A stretch of 64,000 bases of DNA from Streptomyces sp. 1331.2 (GTDB lineage: Bacteria; Actinomycetota; Actinomycetes; Streptomycetales; Streptomycetaceae): positions 2,421,001 to 2,485,000 of the forward strand of contig NZ_OBMJ01000001.1 in assembly GCF_900199205.1 (NCBI RefSeq), read 5' to 3'. The translations under genes were made by a program, and so were the position numbers. Positions within the stretch are counted from its first letter, which is position 1. The number at the start of each line of letters is the position of its first letter. This document shows, piece after piece, positions 36,391 to 46,900 of this stretch. The notes below the pieces were generated by a model. That model worked only from the letters and a program-made list of their open reading frames with translations. It was not told the DNA's origin and did not search any database.

Positions 36391-38022
36391 CTACTCCACG
36401 CCGATCAGCAGCGGTGCCGGTTCCTGCCCGCCGTGGAAGACCACCGCGTCCACCTCGGGCCGCCGGTGCCGCACGTGCGCGACCAGCCGTTCGGCCAGCG
36501 CCTCCTCGGTGCCCTCGCCGAGGACCAGGGTGACGAGTTCGCCGCCCGCGCCGAGCATCCGGTCGAGCACGCTCTCGCCGACCTCGGCCAGCCCGGTGCC
36601 GATCACCGCGACGTCGCCGTCGATCAGGCCGAGCACGTCACCGGCCTGGCAGACCCCTGCCATCGTCCAGGACTCCCCCTCGGCGACGGCGAGTTCGGCG
36701 TACCGGGTGGCCCCGGCGGCGGAGGTCATGGCGACGACGTCCTCGTCGAAGCGGCGGCCGCCCTCGTGCACCGCGAGCGCCGCCAGCCCCTGCACCGGCG
36801 AGCGGGTGGGCAGGACGGCGATCCGGACCCCCTCCTCGCGCAGCTGGTCGGCGGCGGCCCCGGCGGCGGCGCGCAGCTCGGGGTCGTTGAGCAGCAGGAC
36901 GACCTCGCGGGCGGCCGAGCGGCGCACGGCGGCGGCGAGTTCGGTGCTGGACGGCGGCCGGTCCGGGTCGGCGTGCAGGACGACGGCGCCGGCCTGCTCG
37001 CAGAGTTCGGCCAGGCCCCCGCCGGAGACGACGGAGAGCACCGCGCGGGCCCGCTCCTCGCGCTCGCCGCCTTCGGCGGCGGTGCCGGAGCGGGCGGCGG
37101 CCTCGGCGAAGTGGGTGATCCGGATCTGGTGCGGGCGCCCGGCCTCGACGCCCGCCTCCACGGCGGCGCCCGCGTCGTCCACGTGGACGTGCACGTTCCA
37201 CAGGCCGTCGCCGCCGCCGATCACCAGCGAGTCGCCGAGCCCGCCGAGCCGCTCGCGCAGCGCGGGCAGCGCCTCGTCGGGGGCGTCCAGCAGGTAGATG
37301 ACCTCGAAGGCGGGGTGGCCGGGGCCCGGCGGCCGCAGGTGCACCTCGCAGCTCTCCATGGCCCGGACGTCCCCGCGCAGCGCGACCGGCCCCATCGGCT
37401 GCTGCCCGGCGACGGCGTCGGCGAGCGCCCCGAGGACGGTGACCAGGCCGCGCCCGCCGGCGTCCACGACCCCGTTCTCGGCCAGGACGGCGAGCTGCTC
37501 GGGGGTGTGCCGCAGCGCGTCCCGGGCGGCCCGGTACGCGGTGTCGGCGACCTGGGCGAGCCCGTCCCCGGCCTGCACCGCCTCCCGGGCGGCAACCCTG
37601 GCGACGGTCAGCAGCGTGCCCTCGACGGGCTCCGCGACGGCCTGGTAGGCGGAGTCGGCGGCCCGTTGCAGGGCGGCCCGCAGCTGTTCGGCGCCGCCGC
37701 CCTCGGCCAGCGTCTCGGCGGTTCCGCGCAGCCACTGGGCGAGGATCACCCCGGAGTTGCCGCGGGCGCCGACCAGCGCACCGCGGGCCATCGCCCGGAC
37801 GGCGTCGGCCAGTCCGGGGGCCGGGTCGGCGGCGGGGTCGGCGAAGCGGCTCTCCACCTCGGCGGCGGCGGACTCGACGGTCAGGTAGAGGTTGGTGCCG
37901 GTGTCGCCGTCCGGGACCGGGTAGACGTTGAGCGCGTCGATCTCCTCGCGCGCCTGGCCGAGCGCGCGCAGGGCGAGCTGGCACCAGGTGCGCACGGCCG
38001 GGGCGTCGAGCGTGTGCAGCAC
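36391..38022 (-). CDS. DAK2-domain protein, FakA/YloV-like
   Basis: 543 residues. The N-terminal DAK2 domain has ALNVYPVPDGDTGTNLYLTV (Asp38 and Asp40 bind the metal-nucleotide) and the paired MARGALVGARGNSGVILAQW. The C-terminal half matches the FakA-type regulatory/DegV-partner region. In Firmicutes FakA phosphorylates fatty acids held by FakB for phospholipid synthesis; the same role is inferred here, since no FakB lies in the window. The GTG at 38022 has a strong GGAGGA site. It is upstream of recG on the same strand and divergent from rpmB. Confidence 0.85.
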   Translation of the reverse strand: MLHTLDAPAVRTWCQLALRALGQAREEIDALNVYPVPDGDTGTNLYLTVESAAAEVESRFADPAADPAPGLADAVRAMARGALVGARGNSGVILAQWLRGTAETLAEGGGAEQLRAALQRAADSAYQAVAEPVEGTLLTVARVAAREAVQAGDGLAQVADTAYRAARDALRHTPEQLAVLAENGVVDAGGRGLVTVLGALADAVAGQQPMGPVALRGDVRAMESCEVHLRPPGPGHPAFEVIYLLDAPDEALPALRERLGGLGDSLVIGGGDGLWNVHVHVDDAGAAVEAGVEAGRPHQIRITHFAEAAARSGTAAEGGEREERARAVLSVVSGGGLAELCEQAGAVVLHADPDRPPSSTELAAAVRRSAAREVVLLLNDPELRAAAGAAADQLREEGVRIAVLPTRSPVQGLAALAVHEGGRRFDEDVVAMTSAAGATRYAELAVAEGESWTMAGVCQAGDVLGLIDGDVAVIGTGLAEVGESVLDRMLGAGGELVTLVLGEGTEEALAERLVAHVRHRRPEVDAVVFHGGQEPAPLLIGVE

Positions 38023-38321
38023 CAGGTCTCCTCCGGATGGGACGCCGCGATGGCCTGTGGGGCAGCAGCACGTGCAGAGCTGCGGCGAGGGGTGGTACCG
38101 GCAGGTTATCGGGGGCCGGGGAGGGCCGTCCGGACCGGCGACCGCAGCGATCACTCGGCCGGTCATGGTAGTTTCGTGGGACGGAAGCAAGCGTTGTATG
38201 CTCTTCCGGTTGCCTGGAACCGTCCAGGCTCACCCCCTTGTCCGGTCTGGTTCACGCGAGTGCTCCGGTGGGTGGGCGGGGTTTTCGAAAGTAACTGATC
38301 TGAAGTCTTGGAGTGACTCCT

Positions 38322-38507
38322 GTGGCTGCCAACTGCGACGTCTGCGGCAAGGGGCCGGGCTTCGGCAACAGCATCTCCCACTCTCACCGCCGTACCCCCC
38401 GTCGTTGGAACCCCAACATCCAGACGGTGCGCGCTGTGATTGGGCGGACGCCGAAGCGGCTCAACGTCTGCACCTCGTGCATCAAGGCCGGTAAGGTCTC
38501 GCGCTGA
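38322..38507 (+). CDS. rpmB: 50S ribosomal protein L28
   Basis: 61-residue L28, starting with GTG as (M)[19 protein letters not shown] and containing the family's [17 protein letters not shown]. Both Cys pairs (CDVC, CTSC) are present, so this is the zinc-binding C+ form. Streptomycetes usually also have a zinc-free paralogue elsewhere. An in-frame GTG three codons upstream is rejected on family length. It is monocistronic, with two hairpins downstream. Confidence 0.96.
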   Translation: MAANCDVCGKGPGFGNSISHSHRRTPRRWNPNIQTVRAVIGRTPKRLNVCTSCIKAGKVSR

Positions 38508-38537
38508 CGCGCAGACCGGCATGCCGGTCCTCCAGTG

Positions 38538-38565
38538 AGCCGGTTCATCCTCGGATGGACCGGCT
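38538..38565 (+). terminator. First hairpin after rpmB
   Basis: A 13-bp imperfect palindrome (AGCCGGTTCATCC / GGATGGACCGGCT, one G-T pair) with almost no loop, 30 bases past the rpmB stop. A 16-bp palindrome (GACCGGCATGCCGGTC) lies just before it. Confidence 0.65.
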
Positions 38566-38606
38566 TCGCTGTTCTTCGGACCGGTCACGCCGTTTTCCGG
38601 ACTCAC

Positions 38607-38646
38607 CAGTGGTGGGCGGGCTCTCCCGGGAGCCCGCCCACCACTG
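38607..38646. terminator. Long bidirectional hairpin between rpmB and thiD
   Basis: Perfect 16-bp stem (CAGTGGTGGGCGGGCT and its complement), extendable by one pair, closing a loop of 6-8 bases. It lies between the convergent rpmB and thiD genes and can end both. Confidence 0.85.
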
Positions 38647-38690
38647 TTTCCGGAGCCGTTTCCCGGCTCCCCCGGGCTCCCCCGGCTCCC

Positions 38691-39518
<828 letters not shown>

Positions 39519-39541
39519 GCCCCCAACCTACCCGCGCGGCC

Positions 39542-40567
39542 TCACAGCACGGCTTCGGACTCCACCCAGCGGTCCTCCGGCACCGTCTTCAGCCGGGTCA
39601 CCGCCTCGCCGATCGGCAGCAGCTCGATCCCGGTCCGGCGCAGCGCGGTGAAGTGCCCGAACGCGCCCTGGTGCACGGCCTCCACCGCGTGCCAGCCGAA
39701 GCGGGTGGCGAGCACCCGGTCCCGGGCGGTCGGGGTGCCGCCGCGCTGGACGTGGCCGAGGATGACCGGACGGGCCTCCTTGCCGAGCAGGTCCTCCAGC
39801 TCGTGGGCGAGCCGGTTGCCGATCCCGCCGAAGGTCCGGTGGCCGTACTGGTCGACCTCGCCGTGGTCGAAGCGCATGGTGCCGGGCACCGGGGCCGCGC
39901 CCTCGGCGACGGCGATGATGGCGAACTTCTTGCCCCGGGCGAAGCGGTCCTCGATTATCCGGGCCACCGCCTCGATGTCGAAGGGCTTCTCCGGGATCAG
40001 GATGCCGTGCGCACCGCCGGCCATGCCCGCGGTGAGGGTGATCCAGCCGGTGTGCCGGCCCATCAACTCGACGACCATGACGCGCTGGTGGGACTCGGCG
40101 GTGGTCTTCAGCCGGTCGATCGCCTCGGTCGCGACGTGCACCGCGGTGTCGAAGCCGAAGGTGACGTCGGTGGCCTCGATGTCGTTGTCGATGGTCTTCG
40201 GCACCCCGACCACCGGCAGCCCGGCCTCGCTGAACAGCTTGGCGGCGGTCAGCGTCCCCTCGCCGCCGATCGCGATCAGCGCGTCGATGCCGATGTCCCG
40301 GGCCAGCACCTTGGCGTTCTCCACCGCCCAGGCGATCCGGTCGCGCCGCACCCGGGCCGAGCCGAGGACGGTGCCGCCGAGGGTGAGCAGACCGGTGACG
40401 TCGTCGTGCGAGACCGTCCGGGTGCGGCCCTCGATCAGGCCGAGGAAACCGTCCAGGATGCCGACGATCTCGTCGCCGTGGACGTCCGTCCCCCGGTGCA
40501 CCACCGAGCGGATCACCGCGTTGAGGCCGGGGCAGTCGCCGCCGCTGGTCAGTACACCGATGCGCAT
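39542..40567 (-). CDS. pfkA: 6-phosphofructokinase (ATP-dependent type)
   Basis: Glycolytic kinase making fructose 1,6-bisphosphate. The 341 residues show [25 protein letters not shown] at 101-110, PKTIDNDI at 123-130, [10 protein letters not shown] and [15 protein letters not shown]. Gly104 with Lys124 is the actinobacterial pattern associated with ATP use; PPi-dependent enzymes usually have Asp104. It is placed between thiL and thiD, 182 bases from thiL and only 23 bases before thiD, so it is likely co-transcribed with thiD. From memory this insertion is not present at the S. coelicolor locus. Confidence 0.94.
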   Translation of the reverse strand: MRIGVLTSGGDCPGLNAVIRSVVHRGTDVHGDEIVGILDGFLGLIEGRTRTVSHDDVTGLLTLGGTVLGSARVRRDRIAWAVENAKVLARDIGIDALIAIGGEGTLTAAKLFSEAGLPVVGVPKTIDNDIEATDVTFGFDTAVHVATEAIDRLKTTAESHQRVMVVELMGRHTGWITLTAGMAGGAHGILIPEKPFDIEAVARIIEDRFARGKKFAIIAVAEGAAPVPGTMRFDHGEVDQYGHRTFGGIGNRLAHELEDLLGKEARPVILGHVQRGGTPTARDRVLATRFGWHAVEAVHQGAFGHFTALRRTGIELLPIGEAVTRLKTVPEDRWVESEAVL

Positions 40568-40598
40568 GTCAGGTGTGCTCCCGCTCGCCGTGGTTCGG

Positions 40599-40629
40599 CC
40601 CGCCCGCGCCGGACGGGCCGGCGGGCGGG
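40599..40629 (-). terminator. Possible hairpin after thiL
   Basis: A 9-bp stem (CCCGCCCGC / GCGGGCGGG) with a 13-base loop, 120 bases beyond the thiL stop and 32 bases before the pfkA start. It could end the thiL unit or be a leader structure of pfkA. Confidence 0.4.
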
Positions 40630-40749
40630 CTCGGATGGCGCAAGCCTACGCACAACGCACCCGCGAAGCCCGTCCCTCGCACGCGCGGAGCGTCATGTCC
40701 CGCTCCCCGCGAGGAGAACAGCACCCGCGACTGCGCGATCGGCAGCCTC

Positions 40750-41715
40750 TCACTCGGCGAAGTGGTCCCAGCCGCCGACCCGGTCCCAGGGCGCGCCGTC
40801 CACCGTGACCCGGCCGCTGCGGCTGCCCGTCGGCCGGCCGGTCACCTCGCCCACCACCCGCCAGCGGGCCGGGAGTTGGACCCCGCGCGGGAAGGTCGCC
40901 ACGATCGCGTGGTCCTCGCCGCCGGAGAGCACCCAGACCAACGGGTCCACCCCGACCGCCTGGCCGATGTCCGCCATCTGCGCCGGGACGTCGAAGTCGG
41001 CGGCCTTCAGGTCGATGTCCACCTCGCTGGCCCGGGCCACGTGGCCGAGGTCGGCGACCAGCCCGTCGCTCACGTCGATCATCGAGGTGGCGCCCAACTC
41101 GGCCCCCGCCGGGCCCGCGTGGTACGGCGGTTCGGGCCTGCGGTGCGCCTCGACGAAGGCGCGCGGGGAGCGGAAGCCGCGCTGCAGCACGGTCAGTCCG
41201 GCGGCCGACCAGCCGAGCCAGCCGGTCACCGCGACCACGTCGCCGACCTGCGCGCCGGAGCGGGTCACCGCCGCGCGCCCCTGGAGGTCCCCAAGCGCCG
41301 TGATGGCCAGCGTGACGGTGTCGCCGCGCACCACGTCGCCGCCGACCACCGTCGCCCCGGCCACCTGGCACTCGTCGCGCAGCCCGTCCATCAACTCGGT
41401 TGCCCAGGTGGTCGGCAGGTCGGCGGGGGCGACCAGGCCGAGCAGTATCGCGGTCGGCACCGCCCCCATCGCGGCCACGTCGGCGAGGTTCTGGGCGGCG
41501 GCCTTGCGGCCCACGTCGTAGGCGGTGGACCAGTCCCGGCGGAAGTGCCGGTTCTCGATCAGGACGTCCGTGGTCGCCACGACCCGGCCGTCCGGAGCCC
41601 GCACCACCGCGGCGTCGTCCCCCGGGCCGAGGTCGACCGCATCGGTGAGCGGTACCCGGGCGGTCAGCTCCCTGATGAGGCCGAACTCGCCGAGCTCGCC
41701 CACGGTCCCCTGCAT
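40750..41715 (-). CDS. thiL: Thiamine-monophosphate kinase
   Basis: Last step of thiamine pyrophosphate synthesis. The 321-residue protein belongs to the PurM-like superfamily and shows GELGEFGLIRELTAR, DLGPGDDAAVVR, the metal site TTDVLIENRHFRRDW, LADVAAMGAVPTAIL, VVGGDVVRG, SMIDVSDGLVADLGHVA and VLSGGEDHAIVATFP. All expected motifs are present. It is divergent from the Lrp-domain gene and upstream of pfkA-thiD on the minus strand. Confidence 0.96.
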   Translation of the reverse strand: MQGTVGELGEFGLIRELTARVPLTDAVDLGPGDDAAVVRAPDGRVVATTDVLIENRHFRRDWSTAYDVGRKAAAQNLADVAAMGAVPTAILLGLVAPADLPTTWATELMDGLRDECQVAGATVVGGDVVRGDTVTLAITALGDLQGRAAVTRSGAQVGDVVAVTGWLGWSAAGLTVLQRGFRSPRAFVEAHRRPEPPYHAGPAGAELGATSMIDVSDGLVADLGHVARASEVDIDLKAADFDVPAQMADIGQAVGVDPLVWVLSGGEDHAIVATFPRGVQLPARWRVVGEVTGRPTGSRSGRVTVDGAPWDRVGGWDHFAE

Positions 41716-41938
41716 CTGCGTCCTCTCGCCTTTCTTCCGGATGGCACTGCCATCCGTTCCGGTCCCCGTCGCGCTCCCCCGCGCGCAGCGTACGCCCTTC
41801 GGAGGTGCGGAAGTCTCCCCTCCCCGGCCCGCTGCGCGGTAGCGTGGTGATCAGACTGCCGGTGAGCCCACCCCACCCTCGAATCCTGACCGGGTGATCA
41901 CGGCGGCGATCCCCGTAACCGGCCGCCGGGAGGTCCCC

Positions 41939-42172
41939 GTGGTACAGGCATACATCCTGATCCAGACCGAGGTAGGAAAGGCCACCGCGGTGGCCCGTAC
42001 GATCGCCGGGATCCCCGGCGTGCTCACCGCCGAGGACGTCACCGGCCCCTACGACGTGATCGTCAAGGCCGAGGCCGAGACCATGGACGACCTGGGCCGC
42101 CTGGTGGTGGCCGAGGTGCAGAAGGTCGAGGGCATCACCCGCACCCTCACCTGTCCCGTGGTCCACCTGTAA
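41939..42172 (+). CDS. Stand-alone Lrp/AsnC ligand-binding domain protein
   Basis: 77 residues consisting only of the RAM (effector-binding) domain of Lrp/AsnC regulators: VQAYILIQTEVGKATAVART, IPGVLTAEDVTGPYDVIVKA and GITRTLTCPVVHL. There is no DNA-binding half. Such proteins may modulate full-length Lrp proteins or sense amino acids, but the partner is unknown. The GTG at 41939 has GGGAGG five bases upstream. It is followed 19 bases later by the DUF3515 gene on the same strand and is divergent from thiL. Confidence 0.9.
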   Translation: MVQAYILIQTEVGKATAVARTIAGIPGVLTAEDVTGPYDVIVKAEAETMDDLGRLVVAEVQKVEGITRTLTCPVVHL

Positions 42173-42191
42173 CCCCGGCTACCATCGGCGG

Positions 42192-42710
42192 GTGGCCAGA
42201 GAACTCCGTGTCCCCCGGGCGCTGACCGCCCTGCCGGCGCCGATCCGCTGGCTTGCCCTGCCCGTCGCGCTGACCTGCGCGGTCGTCGCACTGGTCGGCA
42301 GTTGGGGCCCGGCCGATCCGAAGGTCGAGGCCCCGACGCCGGGCGGCAAGGCGGCCGGCTACTGCAGGGCGCTGGCCGCCGCGCTGCCACCGGAGTTGCT
42401 CGGGCACGCCCGCAAGGACCCGTCGCCCGCCTCCCCGTACGTGGCCGCCTGGGACAGTTCGCCCCGGACGGTGCTGCGTTGCGGCATCGACCGCCCGGAG
42501 GAGCTGGACGGCGAGCACGCCAAGGACTGGTCCCCGACCGTCGACGACGTCACCTGGTGGTCGCAGAAGCTCGGCGACGGCGGCTACCGCTTCGTGACGA
42601 CCATGCGCGCCGCCTACGTCGAGGTGACCGTCCCGGCCGGGGCCGCACGGAACCCCTTCGACCCGGCGGCCGCGCTCACCCCGCTGGTCAAGGCCAACGT
42701 CCCCGGCTGA
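42192..42710 (+). CDS. DUF3515 family secreted or anchored protein
   Basis: 172 residues with an N-terminal hydrophobic segment (WLALPVALTCAVVALVGSW, about 20-38) that works as a signal anchor or signal peptide, then an extracytoplasmic domain with two cysteines (AGYCRALAAALPPEL and TVLRCGIDRPEEL) that may form a disulfide. The whole matches DUF3515, an actinobacterial family without known function. It starts with GTG 19 bases after the Lrp-domain gene and is likely in the same unit. It converges on ddl across a 36-bp palindrome. Confidence 0.85.
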   Translation: MARELRVPRALTALPAPIRWLALPVALTCAVVALVGSWGPADPKVEAPTPGGKAAGYCRALAAALPPELLGHARKDPSPASPYVAAWDSSPRTVLRCGIDRPEELDGEHAKDWSPTVDDVTWWSQKLGDGGYRFVTTMRAAYVEVTVPAGAARNPFDPAAALTPLVKANVPG

Positions 42711-42740
42711 GCGGGACGGCACCACACGGCGCACGACGTA

Positions 42741-42776
42741 CGGAGGGCGGGCCGGGAGCTCCCGGCCCGCCCTCCG
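42741..42776. terminator. Perfect 36-bp palindrome between DUF3515 gene and ddl
   Basis: CGGAGGGCGGGCCGGGAG and its exact reverse complement abut with no spacer. It lies between convergent stops and should terminate in both directions. The hairpin form needs a 3-4 base loop taken from the centre. Confidence 0.85.
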
Positions 42777-42804
42777 CCGTACGAAGACTCCGCCGTACGG
42801 ACCG

Positions 42805-43950
42805 CTAGCGCAGACCGGTCGAGCGCCGCAGCGCCGTCTGCAGCAGCCGGTCGATCAGCTCCGGGTAGGGGACCCCGCTGGCCTCCCACATCTTCGGGTA
42901 GGCCGAGATCGGGGTGAAGCCGGGCATGGTGTTGATCTCGTTGATCATCCAGGTGCCGTCCTCCAGCAGGAAGAAGTCCACCCGGGCCAGGCCCTCGCAG
43001 CCGAGCGCCTCGAAGGCCACGACGGCCTGGCGCCGGATCTCGGCGAGCTCCTCGGGGGTGAGGTTCGCCGGGATCTGCACGTCGGAGGAGTCGATGTACT
43101 TGGCCTCGAAGTCGTAGAAGTCGTAGCCCTCGCCGACCAGGACCTCGCCGGCCACGCTGGCCCGCGGGCCGTCCTCGAACTCCAGCACACCGCACTCGAT
43201 CTCGCGGCCGGTCACGCCCGCCTCGATGATCAGCTTGGGGTCGTGCCGGCGGGCCTCCTCGATCGCGGCGTCGAGGTCGGCCAGGTCCTTGACCTTGGTG
43301 ATGCCGATGCTGGAGCCGGCCCGGCAGGGCTTCACGAACAGCGGCAGACCGAGCTCGCCGGCCCGCTCGCGCACCTCCGCGCGGCCCTCCTCGGTCTCCC
43401 AGTCGCGCGGCCGGACGATGGTGTAGCGGCCGACGTCCAGGCCGTGCGAGGCCAGGATCCGCTTGGAGAACTCCTTGTCCATGCCGGCCGCGCTGGCCAG
43501 CACGCCGTTGCCCACGTACGGGACGCCGGAGAGCTCCAGCAGGCCCTGCAGGGTGCCGTCCTCGCCCCAGGGGCCGTGCAGCAGCGGGAACACCACGTCG
43601 ACCTCGCCGAGGGCCTTGGGGGCACTGCCCGGCTCGTTGAGCAGCACCTCCCGGCTGCCCGGGGCGACCGGCAGCGCGACCTGCCCGTCGACGGCCTCGG
43701 CGACGTGGGCCACGTCCGGCAGCCTGCCGTCGGTGATGGCCATCCGGGCCGGCTCGTCGCTGGTCAGCGCCCAGCGGCCCTCGTGCGTGATGCCGATCGG
43801 CAGCACGTCGTACTTGTCGCGGTCGATCGACCTGAGCACGCTGCCCGCGGTGGAGACCGAGATGGCGTGCTCGGAGCTGCGTCCGCCGAAGACCAGCGCG
43901 ACGCGCGGCTTCGGGGCGGACGGGTTCGGGGAGGACTGTTCGATGCTCAT
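42805..43950 (-). CDS. ddl: D-alanine--D-alanine ligase
   Basis: Makes the D-Ala-D-Ala dipeptide of peptidoglycan. The 381-residue ATP-grasp protein shows VALVFGGRSSEHAISVSTAG, LLHGPWGEDGTLQGLLEL, the conserved FVKPCRAGSSIGITKV, the omega-loop FYDFEAKYIDS (the EAKY pattern of D-Ala-D-Ala ligases, unlike VanA-type ligases), and MINEINTMPGFTPIS. Nothing suggests D-lactate specificity. It is downstream of gpsA on the same strand after 73 bases. Confidence 0.96.
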   Translation of the reverse strand: MSIEQSSPNPSAPKPRVALVFGGRSSEHAISVSTAGSVLRSIDRDKYDVLPIGITHEGRWALTSDEPARMAITDGRLPDVAHVAEAVDGQVALPVAPGSREVLLNEPGSAPKALGEVDVVFPLLHGPWGEDGTLQGLLELSGVPYVGNGVLASAAGMDKEFSKRILASHGLDVGRYTIVRPRDWETEEGRAEVRERAGELGLPLFVKPCRAGSSIGITKVKDLADLDAAIEEARRHDPKLIIEAGVTGREIECGVLEFEDGPRASVAGEVLVGEGYDFYDFEAKYIDSSDVQIPANLTPEELAEIRRQAVVAFEALGCEGLARVDFFLLEDGTWMINEINTMPGFTPISAYPKMWEASGVPYPELIDRLLQTALRRSTGLR

Positions 43951-44023
43951 ATCGGGTTTGAGACTACCGTGCGACGTGTTTCCGGGACGTCAACCGCCCC
44001 GGCGGGCACGTCCCCCCGGAGTG

Positions 44024-45028
44024 TCAGCGCCGCCGCTCGGCCTTCGCCGAGCGCGACATCAGCGCCTGCAGCGCCTCCTGGGTCGGCCGCCCGTTGTGCA
44101 CCACGTCCACCACGGCCTCGACGATCGGCATGTCGACCCCGTTGCGCCGGGCCAGGTCGAGCACCGACTCGCAGGACTTGACGCCCTCCGCGGTCTGCCG
44201 GGTGGCCGCGATGGTCTCCTCCAGCGACATGCCCCGGCCCAGGTTCATGCCGAAGGTGTTGTTGCGGGACAGCGGCGAGGAGCAGGTGGCGACGAGGTCG
44301 CCCATCCCGGCCAGCCCCGCGAAGGTGTGCGGGTCGGCGCCCAGCACCTCGCCGAGCCGGGTGGTCTCGGCCAGCCCGCGGGTGATCAGCGTCGCCTTGG
44401 TGTTGTCGCCGAGCCCCATGCCGGCCGCCATGCCGACGGCCAGGCCGATCACGTTCTTGACGGCGCCGCCGAGTTCGCAGCCCACCACGTCGGTGTTGGT
44501 GTACGGCCGGAAGTACGGCGTGTGGCAGGCCGCCTGGAGCCGCTTGGCGACGGCCTCGTCGGCGCAGGCGACGACACTGGCCGCGGGCTGCCGGTTGGCG
44601 ATCTCCTTGGCCAGGTTGGGCCCGCTGACCACCGCGACGCGCTCCGGGCCGACCTTGGTGACCTCGTCGATCACCTCGCTCATCCGCTTGGCGGTGCCGA
44701 GTTCGATGCCCTTCATCAGGCTGACCAGCACGGTCTGCGGCTCGATCAGCGGCGTCCAGGCGGCGAGGTTGTCGCGCAGCGTCTGCGAGGGCACCACCAG
44801 CACCGCGAAATCGGCACCGGCCAGCGCCTCGGCGGCGTCGGTGGTGGCCCGGACGGTGTCGGGCAGCCGGACGCCCGGCAGGTAGTCCGGGTTCTCGTGC
44901 GTGGAGTTGACGGCGTCCACCAGTTCCCGACGGCGGGCCCAGAGCACGACCTCGCAGCCGGCGTCGGCGAGCACCATCGCGAACGCGGTGCCCCAGGAGC
45001 CGGTCCCCATCACTGCGCAGCGGGTCAC
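44024..45028 (-). CDS. gpsA: Glycerol-3-phosphate dehydrogenase [NAD(P)+]
   Basis: Reduces dihydroxyacetone phosphate to sn-glycerol 3-phosphate, the backbone of phospholipids. The 334 residues have the Rossmann start [20 protein letters not shown], the catalytic Lys region [15 protein letters not shown] and [18 protein letters not shown], and [19 protein letters not shown]. Its GTG start overlaps the plsC stop (GTGA), so translation is coupled. The pairing of gpsA with an acyltransferase gene is logical: one makes the acceptor for the other pathway step. Confidence 0.96.
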   Translation of the reverse strand: MTRCAVMGTGSWGTAFAMVLADAGCEVVLWARRRELVDAVNSTHENPDYLPGVRLPDTVRATTDAAEALAGADFAVLVVPSQTLRDNLAAWTPLIEPQTVLVSLMKGIELGTAKRMSEVIDEVTKVGPERVAVVSGPNLAKEIANRQPAASVVACADEAVAKRLQAACHTPYFRPYTNTDVVGCELGGAVKNVIGLAVGMAAGMGLGDNTKATLITRGLAETTRLGEVLGADPHTFAGLAGMGDLVATCSSPLSRNNTFGMNLGRGMSLEETIAATRQTAEGVKSCESVLDLARRNGVDMPIVEAVVDVVHNGRPTQEALQALMSRSAKAERRR

Positions 45029-45855
45029 TTGCCGGCCTCCTCGACGCCCTTGTCGGGCTCACCCTTGGCGCGCCGGCGCTCGGCCAGTGCCGCCGCGGCG
45101 CGCTGCCGCGCGGCCTTGCGCATGTCGTAGCGCTCGGCGGGCGGTTCCTCGCCGCGGACCTCGGCCAGCACGGCGGTGATCGCCGTCATGATGTCCTCGG
45201 TCGCGTCGGCGAGCACCTGGGTGGTGAGCTCCAGGCCCTGGTACTTGCTCAGGTCCACCGGCGGCCCGGCCGCGACGGTCACCTTGTGGCGCGGGAAGAG
45301 GTTGAACTTGCCCTTCCCGTAGCCGGGCCGGCCGTACGGCGGGATGATCTCGTGCGCGCCCCAGTGCGCGACCGGGATGACCGGCGCGCCGGTCATCAGC
45401 GCGACCCGGGCGACCCCGCTCTTCCCGGTCATCGGCCACAGGTCCGGATCCCGGGTGAGCGTTCCCTCCGGGTAGAACTGCACGCACTGACCGCTGTTGA
45501 CGGCGGCGATCGCGGCCCGGAACGCCTGCGCGGCATCGGTGGAATCACGGAAAACCGGAATCTGACCGGTCTTGCGGAGCATGAATCCGATGAAGGGGAT
45601 CGAGAACAGCGAGGACTTGCCGAGAATGCGCGGCGGGCGGCCGCTGTTGTACTGCCAGTGCGCGTAGATCACCGGGTCGATGATCGAATTGTGGTTCACC
45701 GCGGCGATGAAGCCGCCTTCCTTCGGAAGGTGCTCCCAGCCCCGCCAGTCGGGCTTCACCAGGGCGGTCGTCACCGGCTTCACCAGCACGGCCGCGAAGC
45801 GGTACCAGATGCCGTAGTCGGCGTTGCCGAACTTGGCGTACGAGCGGCGGGCCAC
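45025..45855 (-). CDS. plsC: 1-acyl-sn-glycerol-3-phosphate acyltransferase family protein
   Basis: 276-residue PlsC-domain acyltransferase, expected to acylate lysophosphatidic acid at the membrane. The catalytic HX4D motif is in [16 protein letters not shown] (His55, Asp60), and the acceptor-binding YPEGTLTRD is present. Hydrophobic patches ([10 protein letters not shown]) may contact the membrane. The C-terminal 40 residues are basic/Ala-rich. It is the first gene of plsC-gpsA, with the stop overlapping gpsA. Members also act on other acceptors in actinobacteria, so the exact substrate is inferred. Confidence 0.9.
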   Translation of the reverse strand: MARRSYAKFGNADYGIWYRFAAVLVKPVTTALVKPDWRGWEHLPKEGGFIAAVNHNSIIDPVIYAHWQYNSGRPPRILGKSSLFSIPFIGFMLRKTGQIPVFRDSTDAAQAFRAAIAAVNSGQCVQFYPEGTLTRDPDLWPMTGKSGVARVALMTGAPVIPVAHWGAHEIIPPYGRPGYGKGKFNLFPRHKVTVAAGPPVDLSKYQGLELTTQVLADATEDIMTAITAVLAEVRGEEPPAERYDMRKAARQRAAAALAERRRAKGEPDKGVEEAGK

Positions 45856-46076
45856 CCCAGCTCCTTCTCATCCGATGCGGCACGTGGGGTGCCGCGGTCA
45901 TGTCCTCCCGGTGCCGTGCACCGGAACGAGCGGTGACCGGGCCACGGACGCGGACCAGTCTCGCCCGCCCGCTCACCGGCTGTCGAGCGACCGCGCCAAC
46001 CCGCCCCGCGGGCGTGATCAAACGCACGTCCGCACAGTTCGGACGGCCTGGCGAGGGCTCCGGGACCAGCGTCACA

Positions 46077-46769
46077 ATGACGCCGATGACCCAGGACACC
46101 GTACGCCCCAGCGAGCCCGTCGCGCCCGCCGCACCCACCGCCGGATGGTCGTTGGTGCTCCCGCTCAAGCCGCTCGCCCTGGCGAAGAGCAGACTCGCCC
46201 CGTACGCCGGGCCGCACCGGGCCGACCTGGCGCTGTCGTTCGCGCTGGACACGGTCACCGCCGCGCTGGCCACCCCGGGCGTCGCCCGGGTCCTGGTGGT
46301 CACCCGCGACGCCGCCGCGGGCGCCCGGCTGTCCGCGCTCGGCGCGCGGGTGGTCGCCGACGAGCCCGGCGGCGGCCTCAACCGGGCGCTGGCGCACGGG
46401 GCCTCGGCCGCCCTGGCGCTCGCCCCGCGGGCTCCGCTGGCCGCCCTCTCCGCGGACCTTCCGGCCCTGCGCCCGGCCGAACTGGCCCGGGTGCTGGGCG
46501 CCGTGCCGCCGGACGGCCGGGCTTTCCTACCGGACTCCCCGGGCCTGGGCACCACCCTGCTCGCCTGCGCCCCGGGGCGCCCGCTCTTCCCCGCCTTCGG
46601 GGACGGCTCGCGGGCCCGGCACGCGGCCGGCGGGGCGCTCGAACTGCGGCTCGCGGAGGTGGAGTCGGTGCGCCGGGACGTCGACACCGGAGCGGACCTC
46701 GGCGAGGCGGCGGCGCTCGGTCTCGGCCCGTACACCAGCGCGCTGTTCGCCCGCCTGAACCTGTCCTGA
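46077..46769 (+). CDS. cofC: 2-phospho-L-lactate / phosphoenolpyruvate guanylyltransferase (F420 synthesis)
   Basis: Guanylyltransferase of coenzyme F420 synthesis; in actinobacteria the homologue FbiD uses phosphoenolpyruvate. The 230-residue protein shows VLPLKPLALAKSRLAPYAG at the start, VLVVTRDAAAGARL, the ADLPAL motif in LAALSADLPALRPAEL, PDSPGLGTTLLACAPG and RRDVDTGADLGEAA, all in family order. ATG at 46077 or 46086 are both possible; the upstream frame is not conserved. It stands alone, divergent from plsC, away from other F420 genes in this window. Confidence 0.88.
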   Translation: MTPMTQDTVRPSEPVAPAAPTAGWSLVLPLKPLALAKSRLAPYAGPHRADLALSFALDTVTAALATPGVARVLVVTRDAAAGARLSALGARVVADEPGGGLNRALAHGASAALALAPRAPLAALSADLPALRPAELARVLGAVPPDGRAFLPDSPGLGTTLLACAPGRPLFPAFGDGSRARHAAGGALELRLAEVESVRRDVDTGADLGEAAALGLGPYTSALFARLNLS

Positions 46770-46900
46770 ACCGGTCCCGGCTCTGCCCTGAGCCCGTCCC
46801 GGGCCTGCCACAGGGCCGAGCCCGGTCAGAGCCCGGCCCGAGCCCGGCCCGACCGACGCACGGCCCCGACCCGCCCCGGCCCGCTCGCTATGCTGCTGGC

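Noticed and set aside
38160..38321. Promoter hexamers for rpmB (TATGCT near 38200)
   Set aside because: No acceptable -35 at the right spacing, so not annotated.
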